A DNA stretch of 64,000 nt, taken from Sphingomonas sp. Root720 (GTDB lineage: Bacteria > Pseudomonadota > Alphaproteobacteria > Sphingomonadales > Sphingomonadaceae). How positions within the stretch are numbered: the stretch's first letter is position 1; each line of letters starts with the position of its first letter. The DNA lies in contig NZ_LMID01000010.1 of NCBI RefSeq assembly GCF_001428605.1, positions 661,195-725,194 of the forward strand, in the 5' to 3' direction. The position numbers and the translations under genes are program-made. Below the pieces are notes generated by a model. The model searched no databases. It was not told the origin of the DNA and worked only from the letters and a program-made list of their open reading frames with translations. Of this stretch, positions 51,193 through 60,058 are shown piece by piece.

Positions 51193-52083
51193 ATGACAGT
51201 GTCAGAAGCGGCCGGACCGGCCTGGTTCCGCAACGCGCTCGCCTGCGCCCCCGAGCGCGGGACGGTGCAGGCCGACGGCGCCACCATCGAAACGCTGAGC
51301 TGGGGCGATCCCGCCAAGCCCGGCCTGTTCCTTCTCCATGGCGGCGCCGCGCACGCCGACTGGTGGAGCTTCATCGCGCCGATGTTCGTCGACCGCTACC
51401 GCGTGGTCGCCTTCTCCTGGTCGGGCATGGGCCGCTCGGACTGGCGCGAAAGCTATTCTATCCGGGGCTTCGCGCGCGAAGCCTGCATCGTCGCGTGCGA
51501 GACCGGCCTGCTCGACGGGCCGACTCCGCCGATCTGGATGGCGCACAGCTTCGGCGGGCATCCGTCGCTGGTCGCGGCGGTCGAGACGCCCGAGGCGCTG
51601 TCGGCGCTGATCCTGATCGACACGGGCGGCTTCCCCGCCCCCGGCGTCGTCGAGAATTTCGTCTATTCGACCCGCGCCTCCCCGGTGTTCGAGACGCGCG
51701 AGCAGGCGCTGTCGCGCTTCCGCTTCGTGCCGCCCGACCGCGACGCGCCGTCCTTCATCCGTGACTTCATCGCCGAACGCTCGATTTCCGAACTGGGCGG
51801 CAGCATGCCCGGCTGGCGCTGGCGTTTCGACTTCTCGATGTGGAGCCGGCTCGACCGCGAGCCCGACATGCTCGACCTTCTGGCCACCGCCGACGTCCCG
51901 CTCGCCTTCATCATGGGGGCCGAGACCCAGATCATGGCCGACGACGCCAATGAGCGCATCCGTGAACTCCGCCCGCGCTTCACCCCGATCGCGACGGTGC
52001 CCGATGCGGGGCATCACATCATGATCGACGATCCGCTCGCCTTCGTCGCGGCGGTGAACGGGTTGCTGGCGGCCTGGCCTTAA
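51193..52083 (+). CDS. Alpha/beta hydrolase
   Basis: This 296-residue hydrolase has LLHGGAAH (oxyanion region), the nucleophile elbow AHSFGGHPS with Ser at about residue 119, and a C-terminal AGHHIM with the catalytic His. It may cleave an ester, lactone or C-C bond in the meta-cleavage hydrolase manner. It follows the cupin gene by 16 bp with AGGAT ahead of the ATG. The convergent SDR follows after 55 bp. Confidence 0.85.
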   Translation: MTVSEAAGPAWFRNALACAPERGTVQADGATIETLSWGDPAKPGLFLLHGGAAHADWWSFIAPMFVDRYRVVAFSWSGMGRSDWRESYSIRGFAREACIVACETGLLDGPTPPIWMAHSFGGHPSLVAAVETPEALSALILIDTGGFPAPGVVENFVYSTRASPVFETREQALSRFRFVPPDRDAPSFIRDFIAERSISELGGSMPGWRWRFDFSMWSRLDREPDMLDLLATADVPLAFIMGAETQIMADDANERIRELRPRFTPIATVPDAGHHIMIDDPLAFVAAVNGLLAAWP

Positions 52084-52090
52084 GCCACCA

Positions 52091-52109
52091 CGTCATGCCA
52101 GCGCAGGCT
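52091..52109 (+). repeat. REP-like half unit, copy 3
   Basis: CGTCATGCCAGCGCAGGCT matches the left unit of the REP-like pairs; the right unit is missing. It lies between convergent genes. Confidence 0.5.
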
Positions 52110-52138
52110 CGAGGATATAGGGAAGGGGAGCACACCCA

Positions 52139-52912
52139 TCAAATCCCGAACCCGCCCGACACCGATATCTGTTCGCCGGTGATATAGGCCGCCCGGTCGG
52201 AAGCCAGGAATACCGCAGCATGGCCGATCTCCGCAGGCGTGCCATAGCGCTTGATCGACAGCGACTTCTGGGTCGCTTCCTTCCAGGCGTCGTCGAAATG
52301 GCCGATCGCGTCGAGCTTGTCGAACATGCCTCCGGCGATCACCCCGACCAGCACCGAGTTGGCGCGGATGCCGAAACGGCCTTCCTCGCGCGCGATGCCC
52401 CGCACCAGCGCCTCGTTGGCGGCCTTGGGCACCACGGACAGCCCATCCTTGCCAGGCCACAGCCGGTCGCCGGCCGAACCGATATGGACGAAGGAGCCGC
52501 CGCCCGACGCGCGGAAATGGGGCAGTGCCGCCTGGACGACGTTGAAGAACCCGTCGACCTCGATCGCGAAAGCGGCCTTCCACTGCTCGGCCGTCACTTG
52601 CGACATATAGACCTGCGCGACCAGCGGGCCGGCGGCGAAGACGATGCTGTGGACCCGGCCATGCCGTTCGACCGCTGCGGCGACCGCGGCCTCGACGCTG
52701 GCGCGGTCGGCCAGGTCGGCCTGCACCGTGCTGGCCTCGACCCCGGTCGCGGCGATTCCTGCCGCCATTTCCTCGGCCTTGGCGCGGTTGCCGCGATAGC
52801 CGAGCGCGACCGCGCTGCCGGCGCGCCCGAACTCGAGCGCGACCGCGCCGCCGAGGCCACCGCTGCCGCCGAAGATCAGCGCGGCGCCGTCAGGAAAGGG
52901 ACGATCGGTCAT
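52139..52912 (-). CDS. SDR-fold protein with altered active site
   Basis: This 257-residue protein has FGGSGGLGGA as nucleotide loop, AAG in place of NNAG, Ser146 and Lys163, but the catalytic Tyr position is Ser159 (SVVPKAANEAL). The C-terminus is normal (ITGEQISVSGGFGI). The start overlaps the EthD-like stop by four bases. It may reduce by an unusual mechanism or bind cofactor without catalysis. It ends the leftward CoA-ester run. Confidence 0.78.
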   Translation of the reverse strand: MTDRPFPDGAALIFGGSGGLGGAVALEFGRAGSAVALGYRGNRAKAEEMAAGIAATGVEASTVQADLADRASVEAAVAAAVERHGRVHSIVFAAGPLVAQVYMSQVTAEQWKAAFAIEVDGFFNVVQAALPHFRASGGGSFVHIGSAGDRLWPGKDGLSVVPKAANEALVRGIAREEGRFGIRANSVLVGVIAGGMFDKLDAIGHFDDAWKEATQKSLSIKRYGTPAEIGHAAVFLASDRAAYITGEQISVSGGFGI

Positions 52913-53718
52913 AGCTGGTCCACATGCTTGTCCGTGCCGGGCACCGTCGGAATGAAATGGCCGGCGAACACCAGCGCGCCGCGCCCGGAAGCGGCGAGGG
53001 CCGCATCGAGCGCGCGGGGGATCGCGTCCCAGTCGGCCGGCGGCACGGTCTCGAAGAAGGCGAGCACCAGCACGCGGTGGCGGAAATAGGCGGGGTCGGG
53101 CCGCGCGACATTGCCCGGTGCATTGTCGGGCAGCGGCACCGGCCGGAAGCACAGCGCCATCGGCACCTGCGTCCCGTCGATCAGCCCGGGCAGCACCTCG
53201 TCGCGCAACCAGTCGGCGACGGCGTCGCCCTCCCCGGCCGCGTCGACTATGATCGCCATCGCGCCCGGATAGCCCCGGTCCAGCGCCAGTTCGGCCGGCA
53301 CCCCATCCTCGTCGCGGAAGGCGCCGCCGGCATAGCGGTAATAGCCGGTCGAGATGTTGCGCCGGGGCGCCTCCATCCGGCCCTGCTGGTGGAGGCGCAG
53401 CGCCTGCTCGACCGACCAGCTGATCGTTTCGTCGAGCCGTTCGCCGAGCACCCAGTAGGTGACGAGGAAGCTGCCGTCGCGGATATCGCCGGTGACCGGC
53501 GTCGTCTCCGGAAAGCGCTCGGCCCGCATGGCACGCGTGGCGAGCCAGCGGCGGCCGGCGAAGAAGCCCGCCCCCGCCATGCAGCCCGCATAGAAATGAT
53601 CGCGCTCGTACCAGCGGTGGAAATGCCGTTCCCAGCCCGCCTCCGGCTGGGCGAGCGAGAACAGCATGCCGCCCAGCCGGATCTCCGGCACCGGCCGGTC
53701 GTCAACGGGCGCGCTCAT
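52909..53718 (-). CDS. EthD-like (dimeric alpha/beta barrel) protein
   Basis: This 269-residue protein has FHRWYERDHFYAG near residues 33-45, like the EthD fold, and a second similar stretch with FFETVPPADWDAIPRAL and FIPTVPGTDKH near the C-terminus. EthD-like proteins aid oxygenation or cyclisation of hydrophobic compounds. It overlaps genes on both sides by four bases (ATGA), so it is tightly coupled to the LLM oxidoreductase and the SDR-like protein. Confidence 0.6.
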   Translation of the reverse strand: MSAPVDDRPVPEIRLGGMLFSLAQPEAGWERHFHRWYERDHFYAGCMAGAGFFAGRRWLATRAMRAERFPETTPVTGDIRDGSFLVTYWVLGERLDETISWSVEQALRLHQQGRMEAPRRNISTGYYRYAGGAFRDEDGVPAELALDRGYPGAMAIIVDAAGEGDAVADWLRDEVLPGLIDGTQVPMALCFRPVPLPDNAPGNVARPDPAYFRHRVLVLAFFETVPPADWDAIPRALDAALAASGRGALVFAGHFIPTVPGTDKHVDQL

Positions 53719-54656
53719 GCGGTGGCTGCCTGGCGCCCGCCGATCTTCGCCAGCACTTCCTCGCCGAACCACAGGACGTTCTCGACATATTGCGCCCGGT
53801 CGGCCTGCGGCAACGCGACAGCGCTCCAGGTGACGCCTGCCGCCGCCAGCTCCTCGAGCTGGTCGATGATCGCCTGCGCGTTGAGGCGGGTGCCGTTGTA
53901 GAGGGTCATGTCGAACGGGACCATGCAGACGTCGAACGGCCGGGTCCGCCCCTGCTCGGCACAGAGGTCCCTGGCGAAGGCGATCTTGTCGGCCAGCTCG
54001 GCGACCGAGGTCAGCTGGTCGGTACCGGTGATCGCGCTGAGCTTGCCGCGCGCCGGGAAGGGCGCCCAGCCGTCGCAATATTGCACCGCGCGGCGGATCG
54101 CCTTCTCGCTATTGCCGCCGCACCAGATCGGCGGGTGGGGCCGCTGGACCGGCAGCGGCAGCAGCTGGACCTCCTGCGCGTCGAACAGCTGGCCGGCGAA
54201 GCTGACCGACTCGCCGGTCCAGGCCAGCTTCATCGCCTGCAGCGCCTCGTCGACCAGCGCGCCGCGCTTCTCGAAAGGGACGCCGAGCGCCGCGAACTCG
54301 GCCTTCATATAGCCGACCCCGACCCCCATGATCATCCGCCCGCCCGAAATGACGTCGAGGCTGGCCGCCGCCTTGGCGGTGAGGAAGGGGTTGCGATAGG
54401 GCAGCACCACGATCTGGGTGTGGAGCTTCAGCCTGGTGCTGACCGCCGCGACCGCGGTGAGCTGGACGAAGGGGTCGAGCGCCGAATGGCCGCCCGCCGC
54501 GAGCCAGGCATGCGACGGCGCGGGGTGATCGGTGACGTAGCAGGCATCGATCCCAGCCCTCTCCAACGCGCCGGCCATCTCGCGGATCGCCTCGACCGAC
54601 ATGAACTCGGTCGGCGTGTCGAACTGGTTCAGGCCCAGCGCCATCGAAATGCGCAT
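53715..54656 (-). CDS. LLM-class oxidoreductase, F420-type TIM barrel
   Basis: This 313-residue luciferase-like protein has GIDACYVTDHPAPSH, STRLKLHTQIVVLPYRNPF and GGRMIMGVGVGYM, typical of the group annotated as F420-dependent in actinobacteria. In sphingomonads flavin may be used instead. It lies 19 bp after the serine hydrolase gene. The substrate is unknown. Confidence 0.83.
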   Translation of the reverse strand: MRISMALGLNQFDTPTEFMSVEAIREMAGALERAGIDACYVTDHPAPSHAWLAAGGHSALDPFVQLTAVAAVSTRLKLHTQIVVLPYRNPFLTAKAAASLDVISGGRMIMGVGVGYMKAEFAALGVPFEKRGALVDEALQAMKLAWTGESVSFAGQLFDAQEVQLLPLPVQRPHPPIWCGGNSEKAIRRAVQYCDGWAPFPARGKLSAITGTDQLTSVAELADKIAFARDLCAEQGRTRPFDVCMVPFDMTLYNGTRLNAQAIIDQLEELAAAGVTWSAVALPQADRAQYVENVLWFGEEVLAKIGGRQAATA

Positions 54657-54675
54657 CGTCCCCTCCTCTATGGTG

Positions 54676-55830
54676 TCAGAAACATGCCAGCGCCGCGTCG
54701 AGCAGCGCGCCGTTGCGGCTGCGATCGCCCATCTCGGCGCACAAATTGGTCACATAGCCCAGCGCGAAACCGCGTTCGGGATCGGCGACCCCGATCGATC
54801 CATAGGCGCCCTTGTGGCCGAACAGCGCGGTGCCCGGCCGGTCGACATGGCCGAGCGAGACCCCGCCGGCCGGAAGCTGGTAGCCCATGCCATAGGCGAC
54901 ATCGTTGCCGAGCAGCGCGTCCTCGCCGCGATACTGCTCGGCGGTCGCGAGCGCGAGCCGCTCGCGCGACAGGATCGGCGCCTTGCGATCGATCAGCGCG
55001 GCATAGATGGCGGCGAGGCTGCGGGCGTCCGAATGGCCACCCGCGCCGAGCCCGTTCGCCGCGCGCCAGCCGGCCGAGCTGGCAACCGCCGGGCTCAGCA
55101 GCGACCAGTCGTCGAGCGAGGTGATCCTAGCGAAACCTTCGTCGCCGCCGGCCGCCCAGACCGGCGCGCCGGGGTTGGCCGAGGCCAGCATCGCGATGCG
55201 GTCCTTCGGCACGGCCGCCCCGCGCCAGGCGAAGCGGGCGCCGAGCGGGCCGTTGAAATGACGGTCGAGCAGCGTGTCGAGATCGTCGCCGGCGATCCGC
55301 ATCATCAGTTCGCCGATCAGCCAGCCGAAGGTCAGCGCATGATAGCCGGAGCGGCGCGGCCTGGTGCCGGCGGCGGGCGACGCGGCGAGCGCGGCGGTGA
55401 CCCGGTCCCAATCGAGGACATGGCCGGGCGCCGCCGGATCGGGCAGGCGGCCGAGGCCCGCCTGGTGCGCCAGCAGCTCGCGGACGGTGATGTCCGCCTT
55501 GCCGGCGGCCGCGAATTCGGGCCACCAGCGCGCGACGGGCGCGTCATAATCGATCCCGTGCTTCTCGGCGAGGATGTGGAACAGACTCGCCGCCACGCCC
55601 TTGGTGCAGGAAAAGACGCAGGCGGCGGTATCGGCCCGCCAGGGCGTGCCCGCATCATCCGCGACGCCGCCCCAGATATGCGCGACGACCTGGCCCTCGA
55701 CGATCAGGCACATTGCCGCGCCGACCTCGGTCGCACCGTCGCGGCCGGGATCGAACAGGCCGAGAAAGGCGTCGGCGACCCGGCGGAAGGCCGGGTCCCA
55801 GCGCCCCTCGATGCGCTCGCGCACCGTCAT
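54676..55830 (-). CDS. Serine hydrolase of the beta-lactamase/EstB family
   Basis: This 384-residue protein has the SxxK motif Ser74-CT-Lys77 (VFSCTKGV), a Tyr in GYHALTFGWL as second catalytic element, and a C-terminal HKGAYGSIG in place of KTG. EstB-type members are esterases rather than beta-lactamases. The start overlaps the ligase stop by one base (TGATG). It may hydrolyse an ester or lactone in the pathway. Confidence 0.87.
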   Translation of the reverse strand: MTVRERIEGRWDPAFRRVADAFLGLFDPGRDGATEVGAAMCLIVEGQVVAHIWGGVADDAGTPWRADTAACVFSCTKGVAASLFHILAEKHGIDYDAPVARWWPEFAAAGKADITVRELLAHQAGLGRLPDPAAPGHVLDWDRVTAALAASPAAGTRPRRSGYHALTFGWLIGELMMRIAGDDLDTLLDRHFNGPLGARFAWRGAAVPKDRIAMLASANPGAPVWAAGGDEGFARITSLDDWSLLSPAVASSAGWRAANGLGAGGHSDARSLAAIYAALIDRKAPILSRERLALATAEQYRGEDALLGNDVAYGMGYQLPAGGVSLGHVDRPGTALFGHKGAYGSIGVADPERGFALGYVTNLCAEMGDRSRNGALLDAALACF

Positions 55831-57377
55831 CAGCCGAGCCGGCCTTCGTAGAGCGCACGAATCTCGCGGCGCAGCAGCTTGCCGCGCCCGCCCGAGGCGT
55901 CGTTGCCATGCGGCAGGCTATCGGCGACGACGATCAGGTCGGGCACCGCCTCGGCCGGCAGCATCGTCGCCAGCTTCGCCCGCAGCCCCGCCTCGTCGAG
56001 CGAGACGCCCGGCTGCGGCGAGACCGCCAGGATGATCTTCTGCTCGGTCGCCCCCGCCGGGCTGCCGGCGACGCCGGCCTCGGCGACCCCGTCGATCGCC
56101 CCGGCGACGTCCTCGATCTGGATCGGGCGGAGATAATGGCCGCCGCGCGTGATCGCGTCCTCCTTGCGGCCGAGCACGGTCAGCCGGCCGCTTTCGTCCA
56201 TCAGGCCGAGGTCGCCGGTGTAGAACCAGCCGTCCTTCAGCACCTCGGCGGTCTTCTCGGGCTGGCCGTCATAGCCCTGGAACAGGTGCGGACCGGTCAT
56301 GACGATCTCGCCGGGCACGCCGACCACCCGATCGCCGCCGGCGCCGATCGTCTGCACCGCCTGCCCGATGCGCGCGCGGCCCGACGTCGCCGCCATCGGT
56401 GCCTCGGTGATCGTGTTGACGCAGTTATAGGGGCCCTCGGACTGGCCGTAGAAACTGTACAGCGACAGCCCGGGCAGCCGCTCCATCAGCCGCGAGAAGA
56501 TGTTGGGCGAGATCGGCTCGCCGCCGAGCAGGATCACTTTCAGCGACGACAGGTCGAAATCCTGGTGCGGATGGTTCGACAATATGTCGCCCCACTGGCT
56601 GGGGATCATGGTGATGTGCGAGATACGTTCGCGCTGGACGGCATCGAGCAGCCTGGCCGGGCCGAGATCGTCCTCGAGCGCCACCTTCATCCCCGCATAG
56701 ACCGCGGCGCCGATCGTGCAGGGAAAACCGATGCCCCAGATGATCGGCCCCGATCCCCACACCGAGTTGGCCGAGCGCTCGACCTCGTACAGCACCGTGC
56801 TCATCTGGATGCAGGACGCATGGCTGTGGACCACCGCCTTGGAGGTGCCGGTGGTGCCCGACGTGTAGAAGAAGCCCATCGGATCGTCGAAACCGGCGCC
56901 GAGCGGCGGCTCCGCGTCGGAAGCCCCGGCGACCGCGTCGTCGAGCGAGACGGCGCCCTCGATGCCGGTTCCGATCGCGATCAGCTTCACATGCGGCAGC
57001 TCGGCGCGGATCAGCGGCGCGATACCCGCGTTCGGCGCGTCGAGCGCCAGCCAGTCGACCTCCGACTGACGCGCCATCGCCACCACCATCTCGGGTGCCC
57101 AGTAAGGATTGAACGCGGCGATGATCGCGCCGATCTTCGCCTCGGCGAAATAGGTCTCGGCGACGTGCAGCGCCTCGCCCAGCAGCGACGCGACCTTGTG
57201 CCCCGGCTCGACGCCCAGCGCGGTCAGCGCATTGGCGGTGCGGTTCACCCGCTTGTTGAGCGCGTCGAACGTATAGCTCCGGCCGCGATAGACCAGCGCG
57301 ACATCGTCGGGCGTCCGCGCCGCGTTGTTGGTCAGTACCGCATGCGCATAATTGCCGTAGGGCGCCTTGCCGCTCAT
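55830..57377 (-). CDS. AMP-forming acyl-CoA synthetase 1 (ANL superfamily)
   Basis: This 515-residue ligase has the P-loop FYTSGTTGTSKAV, the A5 motif YGQSEG, WFYTGDLG and the C-terminal GKLLRREI with the catalytic Lys. It joins a carboxylic acid to CoA with ATP. The start overlaps the DUF35 stop by four bases. It is one of three or four acyl-CoA ligase genes in the window, suggesting that several acids are activated in turn. Confidence 0.92.
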   Translation of the reverse strand: MSGKAPYGNYAHAVLTNNAARTPDDVALVYRGRSYTFDALNKRVNRTANALTALGVEPGHKVASLLGEALHVAETYFAEAKIGAIIAAFNPYWAPEMVVAMARQSEVDWLALDAPNAGIAPLIRAELPHVKLIAIGTGIEGAVSLDDAVAGASDAEPPLGAGFDDPMGFFYTSGTTGTSKAVVHSHASCIQMSTVLYEVERSANSVWGSGPIIWGIGFPCTIGAAVYAGMKVALEDDLGPARLLDAVQRERISHITMIPSQWGDILSNHPHQDFDLSSLKVILLGGEPISPNIFSRLMERLPGLSLYSFYGQSEGPYNCVNTITEAPMAATSGRARIGQAVQTIGAGGDRVVGVPGEIVMTGPHLFQGYDGQPEKTAEVLKDGWFYTGDLGLMDESGRLTVLGRKEDAITRGGHYLRPIQIEDVAGAIDGVAEAGVAGSPAGATEQKIILAVSPQPGVSLDEAGLRAKLATMLPAEAVPDLIVVADSLPHGNDASGGRGKLLRREIRALYEGRLG

Positions 57378-57793
57378 CCTTGCTCCCCTCGCTCCATGAT
57401 CCTGAAATTGGGCATCGTCATCTCGCCGCGCCGTTCGAACCAGAGCTCGACGGGCAGGCCGATCCGCACCGCGTCGGGGGCGCAGCCGGTGACGTTGCCG
57501 AACACCCGCAGGCCGGGCTGTTCGGGCAGGTCGATCCAGGCGATGACATAGGGTTCGCTGTCGAAACCCGCGACGAAGCTGCGGTGGACGACGCTGAAGG
57601 TCGCGACCGTGCCGCGTCCCGAGACCTCGTCCCAGCCGAGATCCTGCGATCCGCACTCGGCGCATTGCCGCTCGGGAAAATGGATCCAGCGGTCGCAGCC
57701 CCGGCAATGCTGGATGACCAGCCGCCCCTCCGCCGCCGCGCGCCAATAGGGCTCGGTCAGCTCGGTCGGTACGGGGAGCGGCCTGGTCGCCAT
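57374..57793 (-). CDS. DUF35 OB-fold protein with zinc ribbon
   Basis: This 139-residue protein has a zinc ribbon with Cys30, Cys33, Cys44 and Cys47 and an OB-fold of the acyl-CoA-associated type (GRGTVATFSVVHR). Such proteins form complexes with thiolase-like aldolases, as ChsH2 does with Ltp2 in steroid side-chain cleavage. The thiolase-like gene is two genes upstream in the same unit, with the cyclase between. It overlaps the acyl-CoA synthetase start. Confidence 0.88.
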   Translation of the reverse strand: MATRPLPVPTELTEPYWRAAAEGRLVIQHCRGCDRWIHFPERQCAECGSQDLGWDEVSGRGTVATFSVVHRSFVAGFDSEPYVIAWIDLPEQPGLRVFGNVTGCAPDAVRIGLPVELWFERRGEMTMPNFRIMERGEQG

Positions 57794-57795
57794 GT

Positions 57796-58725
57796 TCAGA
57801 GGATCGCCAGCGGGTTGATCGGGCTGCCGGTGCCGCCGACGATCTTGAGCGGGGCGACCACGAACTGGAAGGTGGTCGGCTGGGCCTGGGCCAGGTCCTC
57901 CAGCCACAGCATCTCCATCAGGTAGATGCCGTGCCGCCACAGGAAGATCATGTGGATGTCGCCGTCGAGATCCTCGTCGGCGCCGCCCTGCGCATTGAGG
58001 CCGCAGATCGCGCTGTTGTCGGCGGCGACGGCGACGACGTCGCGTGCGGCCAGCCACAGCGCGCCATCGGTCGCGAGGCCGGGCTCGCCGCCCCAATAGG
58101 TCTCGGCATTCTGGTAGAACTGCTTGGTCCAGCCGGTGCGCAGCACCACCGCGTCGCCAGCGCCGATGGTCACGCCGGCAGCGGCGCACATCGCCTCCAG
58201 GTCGGCGGCGGTGATCCGGTCGGCGGGATCGAGGATATCGCGGCCGCGATGGCGCGCCACGTCGAGGAACACGCCGCGCGTGGCGATGCCCGGCAGTTGC
58301 TCGATGCCGCAGCGGAGCGCGCCGTAGCTGCGAATGCGCGCGCTGTCATGGCCGTTATAGAGCCGCTGGCCGTTCCACATATGGCACAGCGCGTCCATAT
58401 GGGTGGTGGTACCGTGCGGCGACACGATCAGCGCGTCGTCGGCGATCGACAGGCCGGCGGGCGGCTTGGCTCCGGCGAGATAGTCGCCGCCGTCGATCGA
58501 CATGAAATGCTGCGGCAGCGGCCGGCCGCGCAGATGCGGCACCGTGCAGGGCGCGTTGCTCGACGTCGATCCCTTGATCGGCAGGCTGAGGCTCAGCACC
58601 TGCCCGCGCGCGACCGCGCCGGCGCCGCCCTTGATCACCTCGGGCGTCAGCAGATTGGCCGTGCCGATCTGGTCGTCGGCGCCCCAGCGGCCCCAATTAT
58701 GCGGTTCGGGAGGTGTATCGCTCAT
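57796..58725 (-). CDS. Cyclase family protein (kynurenine formamidase-like)
   Basis: This 309-residue metal hydrolase has the family motif HGTTTHMDALCH (His104, His109, Asp111, His115). Members include kynurenine formamidase and isatin hydrolase, which hydrolyse amides or lactams. It lies ten bases after the thiolase-like gene and two bases before DUF35. A lactam, amide or lactone substrate is possible. Confidence 0.86.
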   Translation of the reverse strand: MSDTPPEPHNWGRWGADDQIGTANLLTPEVIKGGAGAVARGQVLSLSLPIKGSTSSNAPCTVPHLRGRPLPQHFMSIDGGDYLAGAKPPAGLSIADDALIVSPHGTTTHMDALCHMWNGQRLYNGHDSARIRSYGALRCGIEQLPGIATRGVFLDVARHRGRDILDPADRITAADLEAMCAAAGVTIGAGDAVVLRTGWTKQFYQNAETYWGGEPGLATDGALWLAARDVVAVAADNSAICGLNAQGGADEDLDGDIHMIFLWRHGIYLMEMLWLEDLAQAQPTTFQFVVAPLKIVGGTGSPINPLAIL

Positions 58726-58735
58726 CGCCTGTCCT

Positions 58736-59890
58736 TCACGCTTCCAGCCCGAGCAGCAATGCCGAGCCGAAATTGCCGCCGAAACCGGTGCACAGCGCGG
58801 TCGCGGCCTCGACCTGCCGGTCCCCCGCCTTGCCCTGGAGCTGCTCCACCGCCTCGACGACGTTGTTGAGGCCATGGACATAGCCTTCGGACAGCAGCCC
58901 GCCATTGGTGTTGAGCGCGAAGCCGCGCCCCGCCTCGCCCGCGGCGGCGAAGTCCGCCACCTCGCCCGGCGGCACGAAGCCGAAATCCTCGAGCTGCTGG
59001 AGGATCAGGTAGGAATAGGCGTCGTAGCATTGCACGAGGTCGATATCGGCCGGCGCGACGCCCGTCGCGGCATAGAAGCGCGGTGCCACATGGGCGGAAA
59101 AGATACGCGCCGGATCGTCGCCCGCCTTGTCCATCGCCCCGGCCCCGCGCCCGCCCGCCCGGATGGCGCCGAGCACATGGACCGGCCGGTTGCGCAGCGC
59201 GCGCGCGCGATCGGGGGTCGTCACCACGATGGCGCAGGCGGCGTCGGTCTCCAGGCAGCAGTCGAGCCGCCGCAGCGGCGAGGCGATCATCGGCGCGGCG
59301 CGGTAATCGTCGATCGTCAGCGGATCGCGCAGCAAGGCCTTGGGATTGGCGACCGCCTTCGCACGCTGCCGCACAACCAGCGGCCCCAGGTCGTCGGGCG
59401 CGATGCCGCGATCGTGGAGGTAGCGCTGCGCCGCCAGCGCGAACAGGTTGACCGGTCCGCGAAAGCCGTAGGGCGTGAGGAACTGCTCCTCCATCCCGTC
59501 GCTGGCGCCGAGCGCGATCTGCCCCATGCGCTTGCCGCTGCGGCCGTTGAGCGCGCGGTAGACGACGACGGTTTCGGCGAGCCCCGCCGACACGACCATC
59601 GCCGCATCGCCGAGAATCGCCGCCGCCTGGCTGCCACCGCCATAATAATCGTTGGTCCAGCCATGCTCGGCGAGACCGAGCATCCGCGCGACCATATGGG
59701 TCGGGACCGAATCGGACAGCGCGTAGGACAGCAGGCCGTCGACGTCGCGGCGTTCGAGCCCGGCATCGGCGACCGCCGCGTGGACGGCCTCCATCGTCAG
59801 GTCGAGCACGGTCCGGCCGGATTCGCGGCTGAAGCGCGTATAGCCGACCCCGGCGATCGCCGCCTTGCCCGAAAACGCCTGCCTCTCCAC
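58736..59890 (-). CDS. Thiolase-like protein (Ltp2/SCP2-thiolase type), probable retro-aldolase
   Basis: This 384-residue thiolase-fold protein lacks the active-site Cys: the usual position reads YYGGGSQAA near residues 82-90, and the C-terminal Cys loop reads TGFGGNFGS. It keeps the HGLNN His region (EGYVHGLN) and CYDAYSY. Thiolase-like proteins paired with DUF35 partners act as retro-aldolases that shorten CoA-linked side chains. The GTG start at 59890 has GGAGG five bases upstream. It heads the leftward unit downstream of a REP-like pair. Confidence 0.82.
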   Translation of the reverse strand: MERQAFSGKAAIAGVGYTRFSRESGRTVLDLTMEAVHAAVADAGLERRDVDGLLSYALSDSVPTHMVARMLGLAEHGWTNDYYGGGSQAAAILGDAAMVVSAGLAETVVVYRALNGRSGKRMGQIALGASDGMEEQFLTPYGFRGPVNLFALAAQRYLHDRGIAPDDLGPLVVRQRAKAVANPKALLRDPLTIDDYRAAPMIASPLRRLDCCLETDAACAIVVTTPDRARALRNRPVHVLGAIRAGGRGAGAMDKAGDDPARIFSAHVAPRFYAATGVAPADIDLVQCYDAYSYLILQQLEDFGFVPPGEVADFAAAGEAGRGFALNTNGGLLSEGYVHGLNNVVEAVEQLQGKAGDRQVEAATALCTGFGGNFGSALLLGLEA

Positions 59891-59958
59891 GCCCGCCTCC
59901 GCTCTCCTCTCCACTGGCCCGATCCTTGATGCGATCGAACCGCGCCGCATCTTTAAGC

Positions 59959-60049
59959 CGTCATGCCGGCGGAGGCTGGCATCTCAGGCGATTCCAGCCT
60001 CGCGCCCTTCTCCTCTCTCCCGAGATCCCGGCCTTCGCCGGGATGACGA
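59959..60049. repeat. REP-like inverted pair, copy 4
   Basis: The left unit CGTCATGCCGGCGGAGGC and the right unit ending TTCGCCGGGATGACGA are inverted and enclose 36 bases. They lie in the 168-bp gap between the LLM gene and the thiolase-like gene. Confidence 0.62.
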
Positions 60050-60058
60050 CATCCGGAA

